Assembly (NCBI GenBank): GCA_009746045.1 | Contig: RPFO01000246.1 | Coordinates: 3,539,853 to 3,603,852, forward strand | DNA from: Mesostigma viride | Lineage: Eukaryota > Streptophyta > Mesostigmatophyceae > Mesostigmatales > Mesostigmataceae | Reading direction: 5' to 3' | DNA: 64,000 bases | Notes under the pieces: generated by a model | What the model saw: only the letters and a program-made list of their open reading frames with translations | What the model was told of the DNA's origin: nothing | Database searches by the model: none | Made by a program: the position numbers and the translations under genes | In this document: in pieces, positions 12,051-26,925 of the stretch | Layout: each line of letters opens with the position of its first letter | Position numbering within the stretch: the first letter of the stretch is position 1

Positions 12051-12084
12051 ACGGGGGGGCGGGGGGGGGGGGGGGGGGGGGGGG
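12051..12084 (+). repeat. Poly-G tract
   Basis: About 34 bases of G broken by a single C near its start. Confidence 0.95.
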
Positions 12085-12257
12085 AACATCAAAATGTGAG
12101 AACTGCATGTACGGAGGGAAAAGACAGATCATAGGTCAGCGTTTCATGCGTTGCCCAGCAACCGAGTGGGTGCGGGTGTGGCTGTGACATATTGGCCTAG
12201 CACTGCACCAGAGCTTGGTATGGGGGCGGGTAAGGGAGCAAAGACGGGGACTTTAAT

Positions 12258-13795
12258 TGTTGGGTTGGGCTGGGTTGGGCTGGGTTGGGGCGGGGCGGGG
12301 CGGGGCGGGGCGGGGCGGGGCGGGGCGGGGCGGAGCGGAGCGGGGCGGGGCGGGGCGGGGCGGGGCGGGGCGGGGCGGGGCGGGGCGGGGCGGGGCGGGG
12401 CGGGGCGGGGCGGGGCGGGGCGGGCGGGCGGGGCGGGGCGGGGCGGGGCGGGGCGGGGCGCGGCGCGGGGCGGGGCGGGGCGGGGCGGGGCGGGGCGGGG
12501 CGGGGCGGGGCGGGGCGGGGCGGGCGGGGCGGGGCGGGGCGGGGCGGGGCGGGGCGGGGCGGGGCGGGGCGGGGCGGGGCGGGCGGGGCGGGGCGGGGCG
12601 GGGCGGGGCGGGGGGGCGGGGCGGGGCGGGGCGGGGCGGGCGGGGCGGGGCGGGGCGGCGGGGCGGGGCGGGGCGGGGCGGGGCGCGGCGCGGCGGCGCG
12701 GCGCGGCGCGGCGGGGCGGGGCGGGGCGGGGCGGGGCGGGGCGGGCGGGGCGGGGCGGGCGGGGCGGGGCGGGGCGGGCGGGGCGGGGCGGGGCGGGCGG
12801 GGCGGGGCGGGGCGGGGCGGGGCGGGCGGGGCGGGGCGGGGCGGGGCGGGGCGGGGCGGGGCGGGGCGGGCGGGGCGGGGCGGGGCGGGGCGGGGCGGGG
12901 CGGGGCGCGGCGCGGCGCGGCGCGGCGGGGCGGGGCGGGGCGGGGCGGGGCGGGGCGGGGCGGGCGGGGCGGGGCGGGGCGGGGCGGGGCGGGGCGGGGC
13001 GGGGCGGGGCGGGCGGGGCGGGGCGGGGCGGGGCGGGGCGGGGCGGGGCGGGCGGGGCGGGGCGGGGCGGGGCGGGGCGGGGCGGGGCGGGGCGGGGCGG
13101 GCGGGGCGGGGCGGGCGGGGCGGGGCGGGGCGGGGCGGGGCGGGGCGGGGCGGGCGGGGCGGGGCGGGGCGGGCGGGCGGGGCGCGGCGCGGCGCGGCGC
13201 GGCGGGGCGGGGGGGCGGGGCGGGGCGGGGCGGGGCGGGGCGGGGCGGGCGGGGCGGGCGGGGCGGGGCGGGGCGGGGCGGGGCGGGGCGGGCGGGGCGG
13301 GGCGGGGCGGGGCGGGGCGGGGCGGGGCGGGGCGGGGCGGGGCGGGGCGGGCGGGGCGGGGCGGGGCGGGGCGGGGCGGGCGGGGCGGGCGGGGCGGGGC
13401 GGGGCGGGGCGGGGCGGGGCGGGCGGGCGGGCGGGGCGGGGCGGGGCGCGGCGCGGCGCGGCGCGGCGCGGCGGGGCGGGCGGGGCGGGGCGGCGGGGCG
13501 GGGCGGGGCGGGGCGGGGCGGGGCGGGGGGCGGGGCGGGGCGGGGCGGGGCGGGGCGGGGCGGGGCGGGGCGGGGGGCGGCGGGGCGGGGCGGGGCGGGG
13601 CGGGGCGGGGCGGGGCGGGCGGGGCGGGGCGGGGCGGGCGCGGCGCGGCGCGGCGCGGCGCGGCGCGGCGGGGCGGGGCGGGGCGGGGCGGGGCGGGGCG
13701 GGGCGGGGCGGGGCGGGGCGGGCGGGGCGGGGCGGGGCGGGGCGGGGCGGGGCGGGGCGGGGAGGGGAGGGGAGGGGAGGGGCGGGGAGGGGGCA
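12258..13795 (+). repeat. GGGGC pentamer array, 1.5 kb, strongly G-quadruplex-prone
   Basis: Starts with a few GGGTTGGGCT units (12258-12288), continues as (GGGGC)n to about 13755 and ends in GGGGA units (13760-13795). Interspersed GGGC units shift the register, and there are six runs of CGGCG or GCGGC variants (near 12460, 12690, 12905, 13185, 13450 and 13640). Every frame on both strands stays open for 500-600 codons because the repeat has no stop codon, so those frames are not genes. Confidence 0.97.
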
Positions 13796-14335
13796 TGGTG
13801 AGTGTGGCATTTACTCAGCCTGTCAGCCATCAAAACACTTGAGCATTGGGTGGCATGGTGACCTGGGAGATTGTGTTGTGAGGAAGGAGCTAGGTGCAGG
13901 ACGGAAATGGGAATGTTTTTGTCAACACCGTCAGTGCTGGCTGAAGCAATGATGCAGCACAGTCTTGGAGGGGAAACATAACTTAATTTCTGCCAACACG
14001 ACATATGCAACCTGCCCAGGACTTGCGTTCCACACACAAGTGCAAGTCCAGGTGCCATACATGTGTACGTGCTATACAGCACTCAGTACTTACTATATCT
14101 TGAAGATGAGCAGCTAGGTCGCCCTGCACTGAGGTACAGCACCCACCTTAATTCCAACAGTGTAGTATGTTGGAGCTGATGAGCAAGTCGCCAGCTAGCT
14201 GCAGGTATATATGCAGCACGTGTATACTGAGAACGTGGCATTGTCCACAGCACATCCACGCGCCCCCCAGCCATCTCTTCTGGGATGGAGTCCAGTGTGT
14301 TGCCAACGCGGAGAAAAGGTGGAGCTCGAAGATCC
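13796..14335. other. Flank between the GGGGC array and ssSPT-like gene 2
   Basis: No supported gene. A minus-strand open stretch (LDSIPEEMAGGRVDVLW, about 14300-14240) lies after the stop of the ssSPT-like gene 2 and has no clear splice sites. Confidence 0.35.
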
Positions 14336-17300
14336 TCACGCTGATGAATGGAAAGCATCCGCGCGGGCTCCGGACACTATTTTAGACAGAATGCTTCTCA
14401 ACTGTGTCATAGAGCCTGCGCTGAGTGCCAAGGCGCAGTCCTTCACGGCATCCAACTCCTCCCACGTGGGCTGTTGCGCGTACAGTAGCACGATTCACAT
14501 GCAGCGAACAAGGGCCAGCACTTGTCAGGTATATTTTGTGATATATAATTACCAGGCCACAAAGGGGATGGGAGAAGGGGGGAGGGCAGGTCGAGCGGCA
14601 CAACTTTACGCAGTCTGATTTATGGCTTAATATATAACATTATGCACAGTGTGTGGTTAAGTAAGTTACAAGTAAGTAAGTAACTAGTAAGACTGTAATT
14701 AAATAAGTGAGTACTTGCATGTCATGCGCGCTCAGGCATGGCACGGAGTGGTATATGAGAATTATGTCATTAGAAAAATAATTACGCAAAAGTTAGACAA
14801 ACAGACCACTTATCGTCTAGCTACACGCATGCACGCATGCTTCAGCCCAAAGGAACTAGAGACCCTTTCTGCATATCAAACGCTCGCCGGAACAATTAAG
14901 GGGACGGTCCCGGCGCGAATATTTTGGCGCCGAAAAATTCGCGGTACCCGTCCGTACCGTGAAAAAGTGGTGCACGGGGCGCGCACCCCTACCGGAGCTG
15001 GCCATGGCGACGTGCTTTCAGGCAGAGTAGAAAAAGATAGCTCGCGGAATGCAGAGAAACTGAGCGAATCTTAAAGACGATGAGTAAATGATACTACTTC
15101 GTAGCGGAGTTCGCGTTTTTTGCAGTGTCGATGATTTTATTGATGACCATCGCCACGGGGGTCCAATCTGATGTTTTCGTCGAGAGGAATAAATTAGAAT
15201 GCACGCTGGCGGCGGTGATTGTCAGGTTTTATGGGCTTTACCTAGCGTCAAGGATGCGTTTAAATCGTTATTGGTAAAGCTTTAAAAAATTTGCTGGGTT
15301 TCGGCAAGATTTCCGTCATGATCGGTAAGACACTCTCCAGGCTCGCGGGATGCGCGTCTTATTATTCCATGGAAGGTTGTTCTTTCTTGCGCCGCTGGGC
15401 GAAGGACAATTCCGGTAATGGTACGATCGTGTGATCAACGTGACCCTATGAATGTTTCGCTTCCTTTATGGGTTATCAACGCAAGTTTTCGGCTTCTTTC
15501 CGTGCAGTTAGCGCCAGGTATAATGCCATTCCGTGCTGCGCATCGCCAGATTCCTGGCACCTTTCAGTGGTTTTTATGTACGTTGCATGGCTGGGATGTG
15601 TCAAAGCGTGACCGTGGCATATCGTCAAGTTGTCAGGGATTTGCTGAGTGGTTTCTTGGAAGGAGATTGCTAACAGCACTCAGTTTTGTGTGAATATTGA
15701 CGCGGCCTTTCTTAGCAGAGGCTTCATTGTGGTTAGAGGCTCACAAGCTTGAGTTTGTTTCTTGGCAAACAATTGCGCTGGAAAGAAAGGTGGCAGTGGT
15801 TTTTCTGAGGGGCATACTGCATGGGTGGAACTGCACGTAGGTAGGGGTTATCGTTGTCTTGTTGGCCTTTCTCCCACTAAAATGGGAGAGCCCTAATTCA
15901 TATGCTAGCAAGGCAAGGTAACCATGGTAAGAAGCCTTGGCAAGCAGCATGTATGATAATTCTGCTTTCTCTGTGGACTGTCTGTTGTTACCCTTGTTGG
16001 GCAATTAGTGGATATGGCTTTCTAGGGTGTGTTTGAGCTTGGTTTTGGGATGATGCCCACACCATAAACCTGGAATATGCTTTAGAAGTGTTGGCTAGGC
16101 ATGTAGAGCTACCTGCCTCATTGTTGTGCACACACGCAACAGGTTGCCCGTGTCGAGGTAAGGCAAGGGCACATGACGTGCCCAGCCACCTCCTTGTACA
16201 TTGTGGTCGAATTGGGCATGGTCAGGAGCCTTTTGGATGGCATAGGAAGTGTTAGTGTGCCTTAATACTCACTAATGCCTTCCTTAGCGTCTGCACAGGT
16301 GGCCAACTGCCAAAATTAATAACTGCTACAGCTGAGCTCAGAATGCCACCAAACTTTGACAGTGCCTTCTATGGTCATGACAGAATTTGACTTGTGCTTT
16401 TCAGGCCTAATTGATGTGCTATGAGTGTGTATGGGGACGCCCCGCCTAAAAAAGCGTATTTTTGGCCCAAAAATTAATAACTTAAAGGGATGTGCTGATT
16501 TTGTTGATCCAATTAGGTAGATACAATGTCCCATGACATTTTTATATGGGGTGTGCTTTTTTCATGCAACCGGTTCTCCCACTGTTCTGGGCAAGATGTG
16601 CCCCGGACAGCGTTTTTTTCTATTTTTAGCTCATAGCCGGTGAATGGCTGGGGGTAGTACCCCCAACAAGTGGTGGTATGCATGCCCAAACATCATGTTT
16701 ATGGTCCCCAAACATCATTCAGTGGTTGTCAGTTGCATTTATGTAGTTATTAGGGGGGGTAAGTTTTGATATATTTCTATGGGACCCTCCCCTTAAGGGC
16801 GTAAGCACCAATGTGGCCATACTGATACATGGTTTGAGATTGGTGCACTACACAATAAAGCGAGACGATCGATTTTTCAATCAAATTAAGACAAGGCAGT
16901 ATTAATAGGCTCCAATCGCTCTAGTTAGTGTGATGCCAAATGATCGCACGCACCACTCTGGGCAGCCACTCGGACCATGCAGATGGAGTGATTGGTCATG
17001 ATGCCGTATACAAGGGACAGGATGACGGTGGTGCAGATGGTGGCTTGCAAAACAGGCGCCGAAGGGAGAGCTTGCAATTTTTTGCGGTCAAGGATATAAT
17101 CTCGGCCATAAACAAGATCGAGCTCTAGCATAAACTTAAGGGAGCTCAAGGCTGCACTTCGTACAGGAAAATGACCATCACCAAATTATTCATTCAATTA
17201 TTATAGCCACGCAGTCCTCGGTTTGGGAGGGCGCCAGGGCGGCCAGCTAGCTAGGGGCCAGGGCACTTTAACTACAGGAGACCTATAGCTAGCTGCATGA

Positions 17301-18696
17301 TCTATAGGGCCCTCGATCTTGGGGTTCGATCATGCAGTGCGTTCAGCATTGCCCGGTTGCATGGCCTTGCATCATGGAGGGAGCATTCCAACTGAACACG
17401 ACCGTGGGGTATATAGCACACATAGGGATCGAACTATATGTGTGGAATGAACTGAGCATCATTGGTTATTGATACTCAGTACTACACGGTTGACGCACCA
17501 CATTAGCACTGAGCCAAAGCCTTGCATGCATGTCGCAGAATGAGGAGCAGACACTACTGCCGGTTCCAAGCATGCATACTGATAGCTATGAGGATCGAGG
17601 CGCCTGGCCTGGTATCGGGCAGCAGAAATCACTCGCCTCATAAAGTAGCCTGTCATATTTGGGCGTGAAAGGCACACGTGTAATGTAACCACAATTTTCT
17701 GGTACCTGCTGCCTGCAGCATATAGATTCAAGCGCGCCTATGTGTATCAAGGAGTTCTAAGCGCGCCTATGTGTATGCATGAAGCTCCAGCAACTTATAA
17801 TTGGGCAATGCAATTCATGCAATGCATGGTATACATCTGCCCATCAGCCGTGCGGTCAACTAAATGTAGTGCTGCAGGCAAGTCCCTCATCATGATTACA
17901 AAATTCATGGAAAGCATGGAAAGATCGACAATGAAGCCGTTACTTAATTAATTAGGAGCCGGCCATGCTTCCCAGAAAAGAAGTCAGGAAAGGATACTGA
18001 AGACGAACTTTTCCCACGGATCGAGCACGAAGGCGCCTGTGGTGACAGAAATTCTCGTGCTTTTGACCTCCAGGTAGTCCAAAACGGCCCCAGTCCACCC
18101 AGGCCGCTTCTTTCTTGGGGGGATAACCCCACGGAAATGGCGTTCAGGTAATTGGGGTGGTTCCACGGCAGACCCGGGCCGGATAACCTGCAGGTCAGAT
18201 CACGACGTGCACGTCATATCATATCGAGGGGCGATCGCGATCATGCATGAATGTTAATACGTATAATACGTACGTATATTTGCACTAGTGTGGGTTGTAA
18301 GCTGGTGCGGCATGCAGCTGCAGTGCATATTGGCCACCATGCCCACGAGTGCATATGACGAATCAGCTAATGATAAGCAAATTAAACCAAGATATACATT
18401 AAGCTCTGCAACGTCATGACGACAGACTATATATAAGGAGCCCTTAAACCGGTTAATATATATTCCTTTAACCATCTAGTACCCTGGCGTTTCTAGGAGA
18501 TTTTGCTCACTTTCGAAGGCAAGGACGCCCGCGCCGGAGCCGCAGCTGGGGCGTTCCGCCGATGCCCCCATGAGTTTCTAGCTGCCGCAATATTTGCCAT
18601 ATGCATGTCCGCGACGTCTTGACTGATTAATATGACTTCCGCATTCTCCTGTTCAGGTTCATCGCGGGGTTTCGTCAAAGATATTCGTTTAGGCAT
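14336..18696 (-). pseudogene. ssSPT-like gene 2, paralogue of 6081-8519, frameshifted in exon 3
   Basis: Exons at 18696-18511, 18187-17998, 17043-16954 and 14470-14336 repeat the plan of gene 1: the same splice phases, the same GTATCC donor after exon 2, the same GTGCGT donor after exon 3, and a last exon of identical length (135 nt). Exon 2 encodes RGVIPPRKKRPGW and TGAFVLDPWEKFVF. Exon 3 encodes the membrane helix (TTICTTVILSLVYGIMT). Exon 4 starts PTWEELDAVKD, as in gene 1 (PTWGELDALKD). Exon 3 is 90 nt instead of 86 because of a 4-bp insertion (CATGCA at 16976-16981 where gene 1 has CA), which shifts the tail and prevents joining in frame to exon 4. The membrane core would still be translated, so residual function is possible. 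Intron 3 is 2.5 kb. If the insertion is an assembly error, this is an intact second gene. Confidence 0.7.
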
Positions 18697-19183
18697 TTCT
18701 GGTTCAAAAGTTTCAGAATTAATTAAAGCTCGGCACTACGCGGTCTATAAGCTATAGATCACGTTCGACATGATCATATATATACAGCTTCTCCCGAATT
18801 CTGGCCTGCGCTGGTTGTCTCCTTGATATAATATATACAGCTTCTCCGGCTTGATATATACAGCTTATTGCAGGCGAAATGTCCGCACAGCCGCGCGACG
18901 TCGTTGAAGTAGTGCCGCCGGAGTTTCTCAGCAAATTATCAGCTAGTCGCGAGATATGATCTCAAATCGCGCCCGGCCGAAGCTGACCGATTAATAAGTC
19001 TAATGCAGATTAATATTTGATCATATCATATTCATGCAGATCAGCAGCTGATATTTGATCATGATGATCATAATCGATCAGTGATCTGCACGTTATAAAG
19101 ATATGCCGCTTGGCGTGGGGATCTGATAGGCCGCTCTGATTCTTATAGGCCGCTTGGCGCGGGTCTGATATATATGACTCTCT
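18697..19183. other. AT-rich stretch with one S1 repeat end
   Basis: A GCGCTGGTTGTCTCCTTGATAT block at 18809-18830 is the end of repeat S1. The rest is rich in GATC, TATA and AATT palindromes, with no gene. Confidence 0.5.
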
Positions 19184-19249
19184 TGCCCGACAGTATATAT
19201 ATATTAAAAATATAATTACTTACAGCAGAGAGCCCGACAGTATATATAT
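19184..19249 (-). mobile_element. Extremely 5'-truncated family D LINE insertion with target-site duplication
   Basis: About 30 bp of the family D tail (TTAAAAATATAATTACTTAC then AGCAGAG) sits between two copies of GCCCGACAGTATATATAT (starting at 19184 and 19232). The direct repeats are the target-site duplication and the insert is only the 3' tail. Confidence 0.8.
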
Positions 19250-19401
19250 GCTACCCGCCACCGGCACCACAACGAGTCTGATGCACAATTATATAATATC
19301 GTCGCTCGACCGCGACGCGGCGCACAGCTAGCTGTGGAAATTAAACCGTACTAAGCCAATATTATAATCAGAAAATATATATATATATAAAATATATATG
19401 T

Positions 19402-19818
19402 GCTTGGATCAAGGCCCGAGAAAATGGTGGAAGGTGGCGCTTTTGTTCTAGGTCGAAATCCGCAACCAGCTTGGACGCCGGGTTCTGCTCGACGAGCGGC
19501 ATGCATGCGCGCGCATTTTGCGACACACAACAGCTTGCGAAATGTCTCGAACTTCGTGCTTAACCTCTTGACCTGTTTGTCGCCCTTGGTTTTACAACAG
19601 ATAAAATCATATACGAAGGCAAAATGAAAAAATCCAGTTAGTATGTCTCGGCAGAAAATTAGTAAGTACCTTGGTAGGAATACAGACAGCAAACTAGCAA
19701 AGCACCGTTTTTGCGTACCTAATAACGGTTGATGACCTGATGACACGTGGTCTGCCTGTTCCACAGACGAACTCGGAGAAACCTCTGCCTGCTCCAGGTA
19801 GTTGCCGTGATCTGGCAT
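19402..19818 (-). CDS. Hypothetical protein, head-to-head with the FNR gene
   Basis: An ATG at 19818 opens a frame (MPDHGNYLEQAEVSPSSSVE) that stays open past GDKQVKRLSTKFETFRKL to about 19510. There a CATGCATG motif shifts the frame. If 4 bp are removed, reading continues as ARMPLVEQNPASKLVADF and DLEQKRHLPPFSRALIQAH. A GT donor follows the N-terminal block, so an intron is possible. No family recognised. Its ATG lies 275 bp from the FNR ATG in the opposite direction, so the two may share a promoter region. The model is weak: the evidence is amino-acid composition only. Confidence 0.35.
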
Positions 19819-20092
19819 TTTTCCATGTTAATGGCGTGATCTGGCATTTGAGTTGAGTTGATCTGGCATGAGCCGTACATTCACCATCTATCGTGGTTGG
19901 TCGCCTAGGACGTGTCGAGTCAGCCCGAACAGGTGTCCGGATTCTGCCATCTTGTACGAGAGCGCTGACTGCTGAGTGGATTAGGGATAAAGTCGATTTC
20001 ACGTGGGCCACACAGTGCAATTTGTAGGGGCGACTTCGTGCGCCTTCCTCTCTCCCACGATCACCCCCATCGTTCAACCACTCCTAGCGAAA
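19819..20092. promoter_or_regulatory. Divergent intergenic region upstream of the FNR gene
   Basis: 274 bp between two divergent start codons. It must hold the FNR promoter and 5' UTR. No TATA box is obvious. A direct repeat GTGATCTGGCAT / TTGATCTGGCATG occurs at about 19808-19870. Confidence 0.4.
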
Positions 20093-24304
<4,212 letters not shown>

Positions 24305-24795
24305 GCGGGCGAATTGCTGACAAGAATAATCCTCCCCACGGGTGCCCCCTGGTTGAGGGGGCCCTTTGTGGGGACTGGCATGCCAAAGCTCTTAGCATTG
24401 GTGGGATGAAGTGCGCCAGGGCTTCTTGTATTGGGTTTGGTGCATATTACCGCGGACTCAGTGCCGGAACATAACGCCAAATTGCTCTGACACCCTTGCT
24501 TTGAGCCTTTGCGCATCTGCCCGTGCATCACACACCCGTTTGATGGGCGTTGAAGTGTGGTTGCTAAACCGGATGAAACCAATCGAGTGGCATGTTGCCA
24601 AGGGTCTTTCTTTGTGACAGCCTCTTATAGATGGCCTGATAGGGGGGCAGGCAGCAATCACAGGGTGACTGCTGTGATTGGACGACCATACCTTGTCTGG
24701 CCCTTGGTAGTTGAGGCGAGCCACGCATGCGATGATCGACCCCAACCAGGGGAGCTCTCGCTTGCTGTCGGTTCAAGCAAACCCTGCTAGTGTAA
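24305..24795 (+). terminator. FNR 3' UTR with TGTAA poly(A) signal
   Basis: TGTAA at 24791-24795, about 490 bp after the stop codon, is the usual polyadenylation signal of chlorophyte nuclear genes. No nearer TGTAA was found after the stop. Assignment is by motif and position only. Confidence 0.55.
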
Positions 24796-25499
24796 TAAGA
24801 TGGAACTAAAGTGGGAGAATATACGACAGATAGGTAGTTGCACGCAAGTCCATATATTCTAAATAAAATCTCATGGACAAAGCCGATGTTCTCACAATGT
24901 GTCCTGCACTCATGTATCAATTATTTAATTAATTAATAGACACCTGACGTACTGGGTCACGTGAGCATAAGTCCTCAGTGGGAGGGGAAAATGGGATGGA
25001 ATGGATGGTGTGCTCCAGCTTTATCTAGGTCCTAGTTACAGGGGTGTGGGCACCTCGGCCCGAATCGCTATGAATGCCATACGCGGTCACACGCGGAGCC
25101 CCCACAGACTTGGGGGTGGTCTCCTTCATCACTAAGTACTTGCCATCTATCCTTGCGTACCAGATAAGTAAGTACCATCTGCCGCCATATTACAGACAAA
25201 CCAGGAGGCTGCCCGGGTGTGAGCCCGTCACGTCTAGTGTAGCACATGTCCATGCCGAGTCTATCACGAAAAGTCCACGGGTGGCGGCCCTGCCGCTCGC
25301 GCGGCCTGCATGGGGCACGCCATGCAGGTAAGGACATATCGCCCAGGCTAGGCGGGCTTGGTGCCAGCTAGTCTATCTGATGTGTCTACCTGATCTGCCG
25401 GTGCGGGCCAGGTGCCCGGCTAGGCCCAGGCGCCTGTGCCTATGTGGGAAACATAGGGCAAATCAGCGTACAAATCCTCATTACTAATGTGCAAACCAA
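24796..25499. other. No gene seen
   Basis: Intergenic sequence with a short (TTAA)n run at 24919-24939. No repeat family or ORF with a domain was recognised. Confidence 0.4.
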
Positions 25500-25985
25500 A
25501 GGGGATGTTAAGGGCCTTGCGCAGCGTCTTGGTGACGTCGCCGTCGAGTCGTTGCTCCAGCTCCTGCGTCAGTGTCCAGGTCTTGGGCCATAGGTCAGGA
25601 TCGTCAGAATGACGACCTTGAAGAGGTCACGCTTGACGATCCGGGGTATAGGGCGGGGTTGCTCCACCAGCGGTGGTGGTCATGGAGTTGCGCCCACGCC
25701 ATGCCAATCCGTGTCGTCAGGTCGTCCTCGCAGTCGGGAAGCCAACTGCCGAGCAGCTTGAAGCGGCCTGAAGTAGGGTAGTTGACCTCGGTGTCGTCTA
25801 AGAGGCCGGCGGAGTGAGGGTGGGGGCCCTGCCATGCCGAGGGCCAGGGCCTCCGTTTTGGGGCTGATTTCTAGACCAACCGCCCAAGCCTTGAGCGCCA
25901 GGCAGTCCAGCCCAAGTTGGGCAGACTCCGGCTAGCTTCTCGATAAGCGTGATGTCGTCGGCACTCATGTAGGTTTGACCTCAAT
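25500..25985 (-). pseudogene. LINE family A RT fragment, second copy
   Basis: Reverse complement encodes FKLLGSWLPD...TTRIGMAWAQLHDH, closely matching the thumb block at 440-250 (FKLLGSMLPD...IRIGLAWARLRSL). A short ADDITLI block sits near 25970-25950. It is truncated on both sides and frameshifted. Confidence 0.7.
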
Positions 25986-26259
25986 CAGCTACAGCAACGT
26001 ACATGCGTACATGTATGTTAATGTTAAGTGAGACAACTAAATTCCTGGACGCATGGCGGTCCAACGTGGCCTTATGGGCCGGACTGAGCAGTTGTCTGAC
26101 CATCGAGATGAAAGGTGCGACAATCGAGGATCGAAGCCGCGTGGCCGTGTGTAGGACACATCTTCATAATTGGAGCTAGGGATAACAGCGAACACAAAGT
26201 GGCTGACCCGGTGGTGGGTGGAATTTAAGATACTATTGAACGCATGCGGGCCTTTCGGC

Positions 26260-26525
26260 GTCTATCAAGGAGACAACCGTCTACTGTCGCGAACAACATG
26301 GCTAAGAGCAAAGGGGCGCGAGCCACAGAAACATCAATTGATGAGCAAGTGCCGGCCGCCTCCCTCAAAGTCCAGAAGGACGAGTTCACGATGTCAGGGC
26401 GGTGGTTGGGGGAGTAGAAAGCCGCGCCGTCCGCATCCTTGTAAACCGGATCGATGTTCGCGTGAGGGAAAACGGACCGGACCACTCGGCATGGCGAGCA
26501 CCACCTTCAGGAGAACAGTGTGTGC
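26260..26525 (-). pseudogene. LINE family D fragment (endonuclease region)
   Basis: Matches the reverse complement of 46084-46290, the PDIVVLDFEGG...LLIDVSVARP region, with several small indels. It ends in a 14-bp-stem foldback at 26508-26537 (AGGAGAACAGTGTG and its complement). Confidence 0.75.
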
Positions 26526-26554
26526 ACACTGTTCTCCTAGATGAATATTAGTTA

Positions 26555-26770
26555 ATTAATTAATTAATTAATTAATTAATTAATTAATTAGTAACATAAC
26601 TCCGTTGGGAGCATATGTAGCACATATCCCAGAGAAGGGGCGTATGGCTTTTAATACATTCTGGGCTACTTCCTGCAAGGGTGGAATTAATGTAAACAAC
26701 ACTTGCTCTAGGTGCACCAAGGGCACCTGCACCACCATGCTGTCTAGATGAATATACCTGCACAAACTTA
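26555..26770 (-). mobile_element. 5'-truncated ORF1-only retroposon (3' end only)
   Basis: An (AATT)n tail at 26549-26590 is followed by the conserved 3' terminus (AACATAACTCCGTTGGGAG) and the CATATGGCTTTTAATACATT block. About 200 bp retained, minus orientation. Confidence 0.75.
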
Positions 26771-26799
26771 TATTCATCTATTCCGGACACGAGTGCTGC

Positions 26800-26925
26800 C
26801 AGCTAGAGCCATCAGCCGCACGTGAAGACCGCCTCGACCTCGAGGGTCGATCAGACCGCCCCGTGGTCTGCCTGCGCGTGGTCCTCGTATTCAGTATTAT
26901 TGGCTGCAGCGCCTGTCACATTAAG
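26800..26925 (+). pseudogene. LINE family B C-terminal fragment, plus strand
   Basis: Encodes the EDRLDLEG...AWSS region matching 44218-44310. It has TCGATC where the intact copy has TC (AGGGTCGATCAGACC). It is broken off by the tail of the minus-strand LINE that follows. Confidence 0.65.

Noticed and set aside
12144-14082. Open frames of 500-600 codons on both strands (Gly/Ala/Arg-rich or Pro/Ala/Arg-rich)
   Set aside because: They are translations of the stop-free GGGGC repeat in every frame, with no start context or domain.
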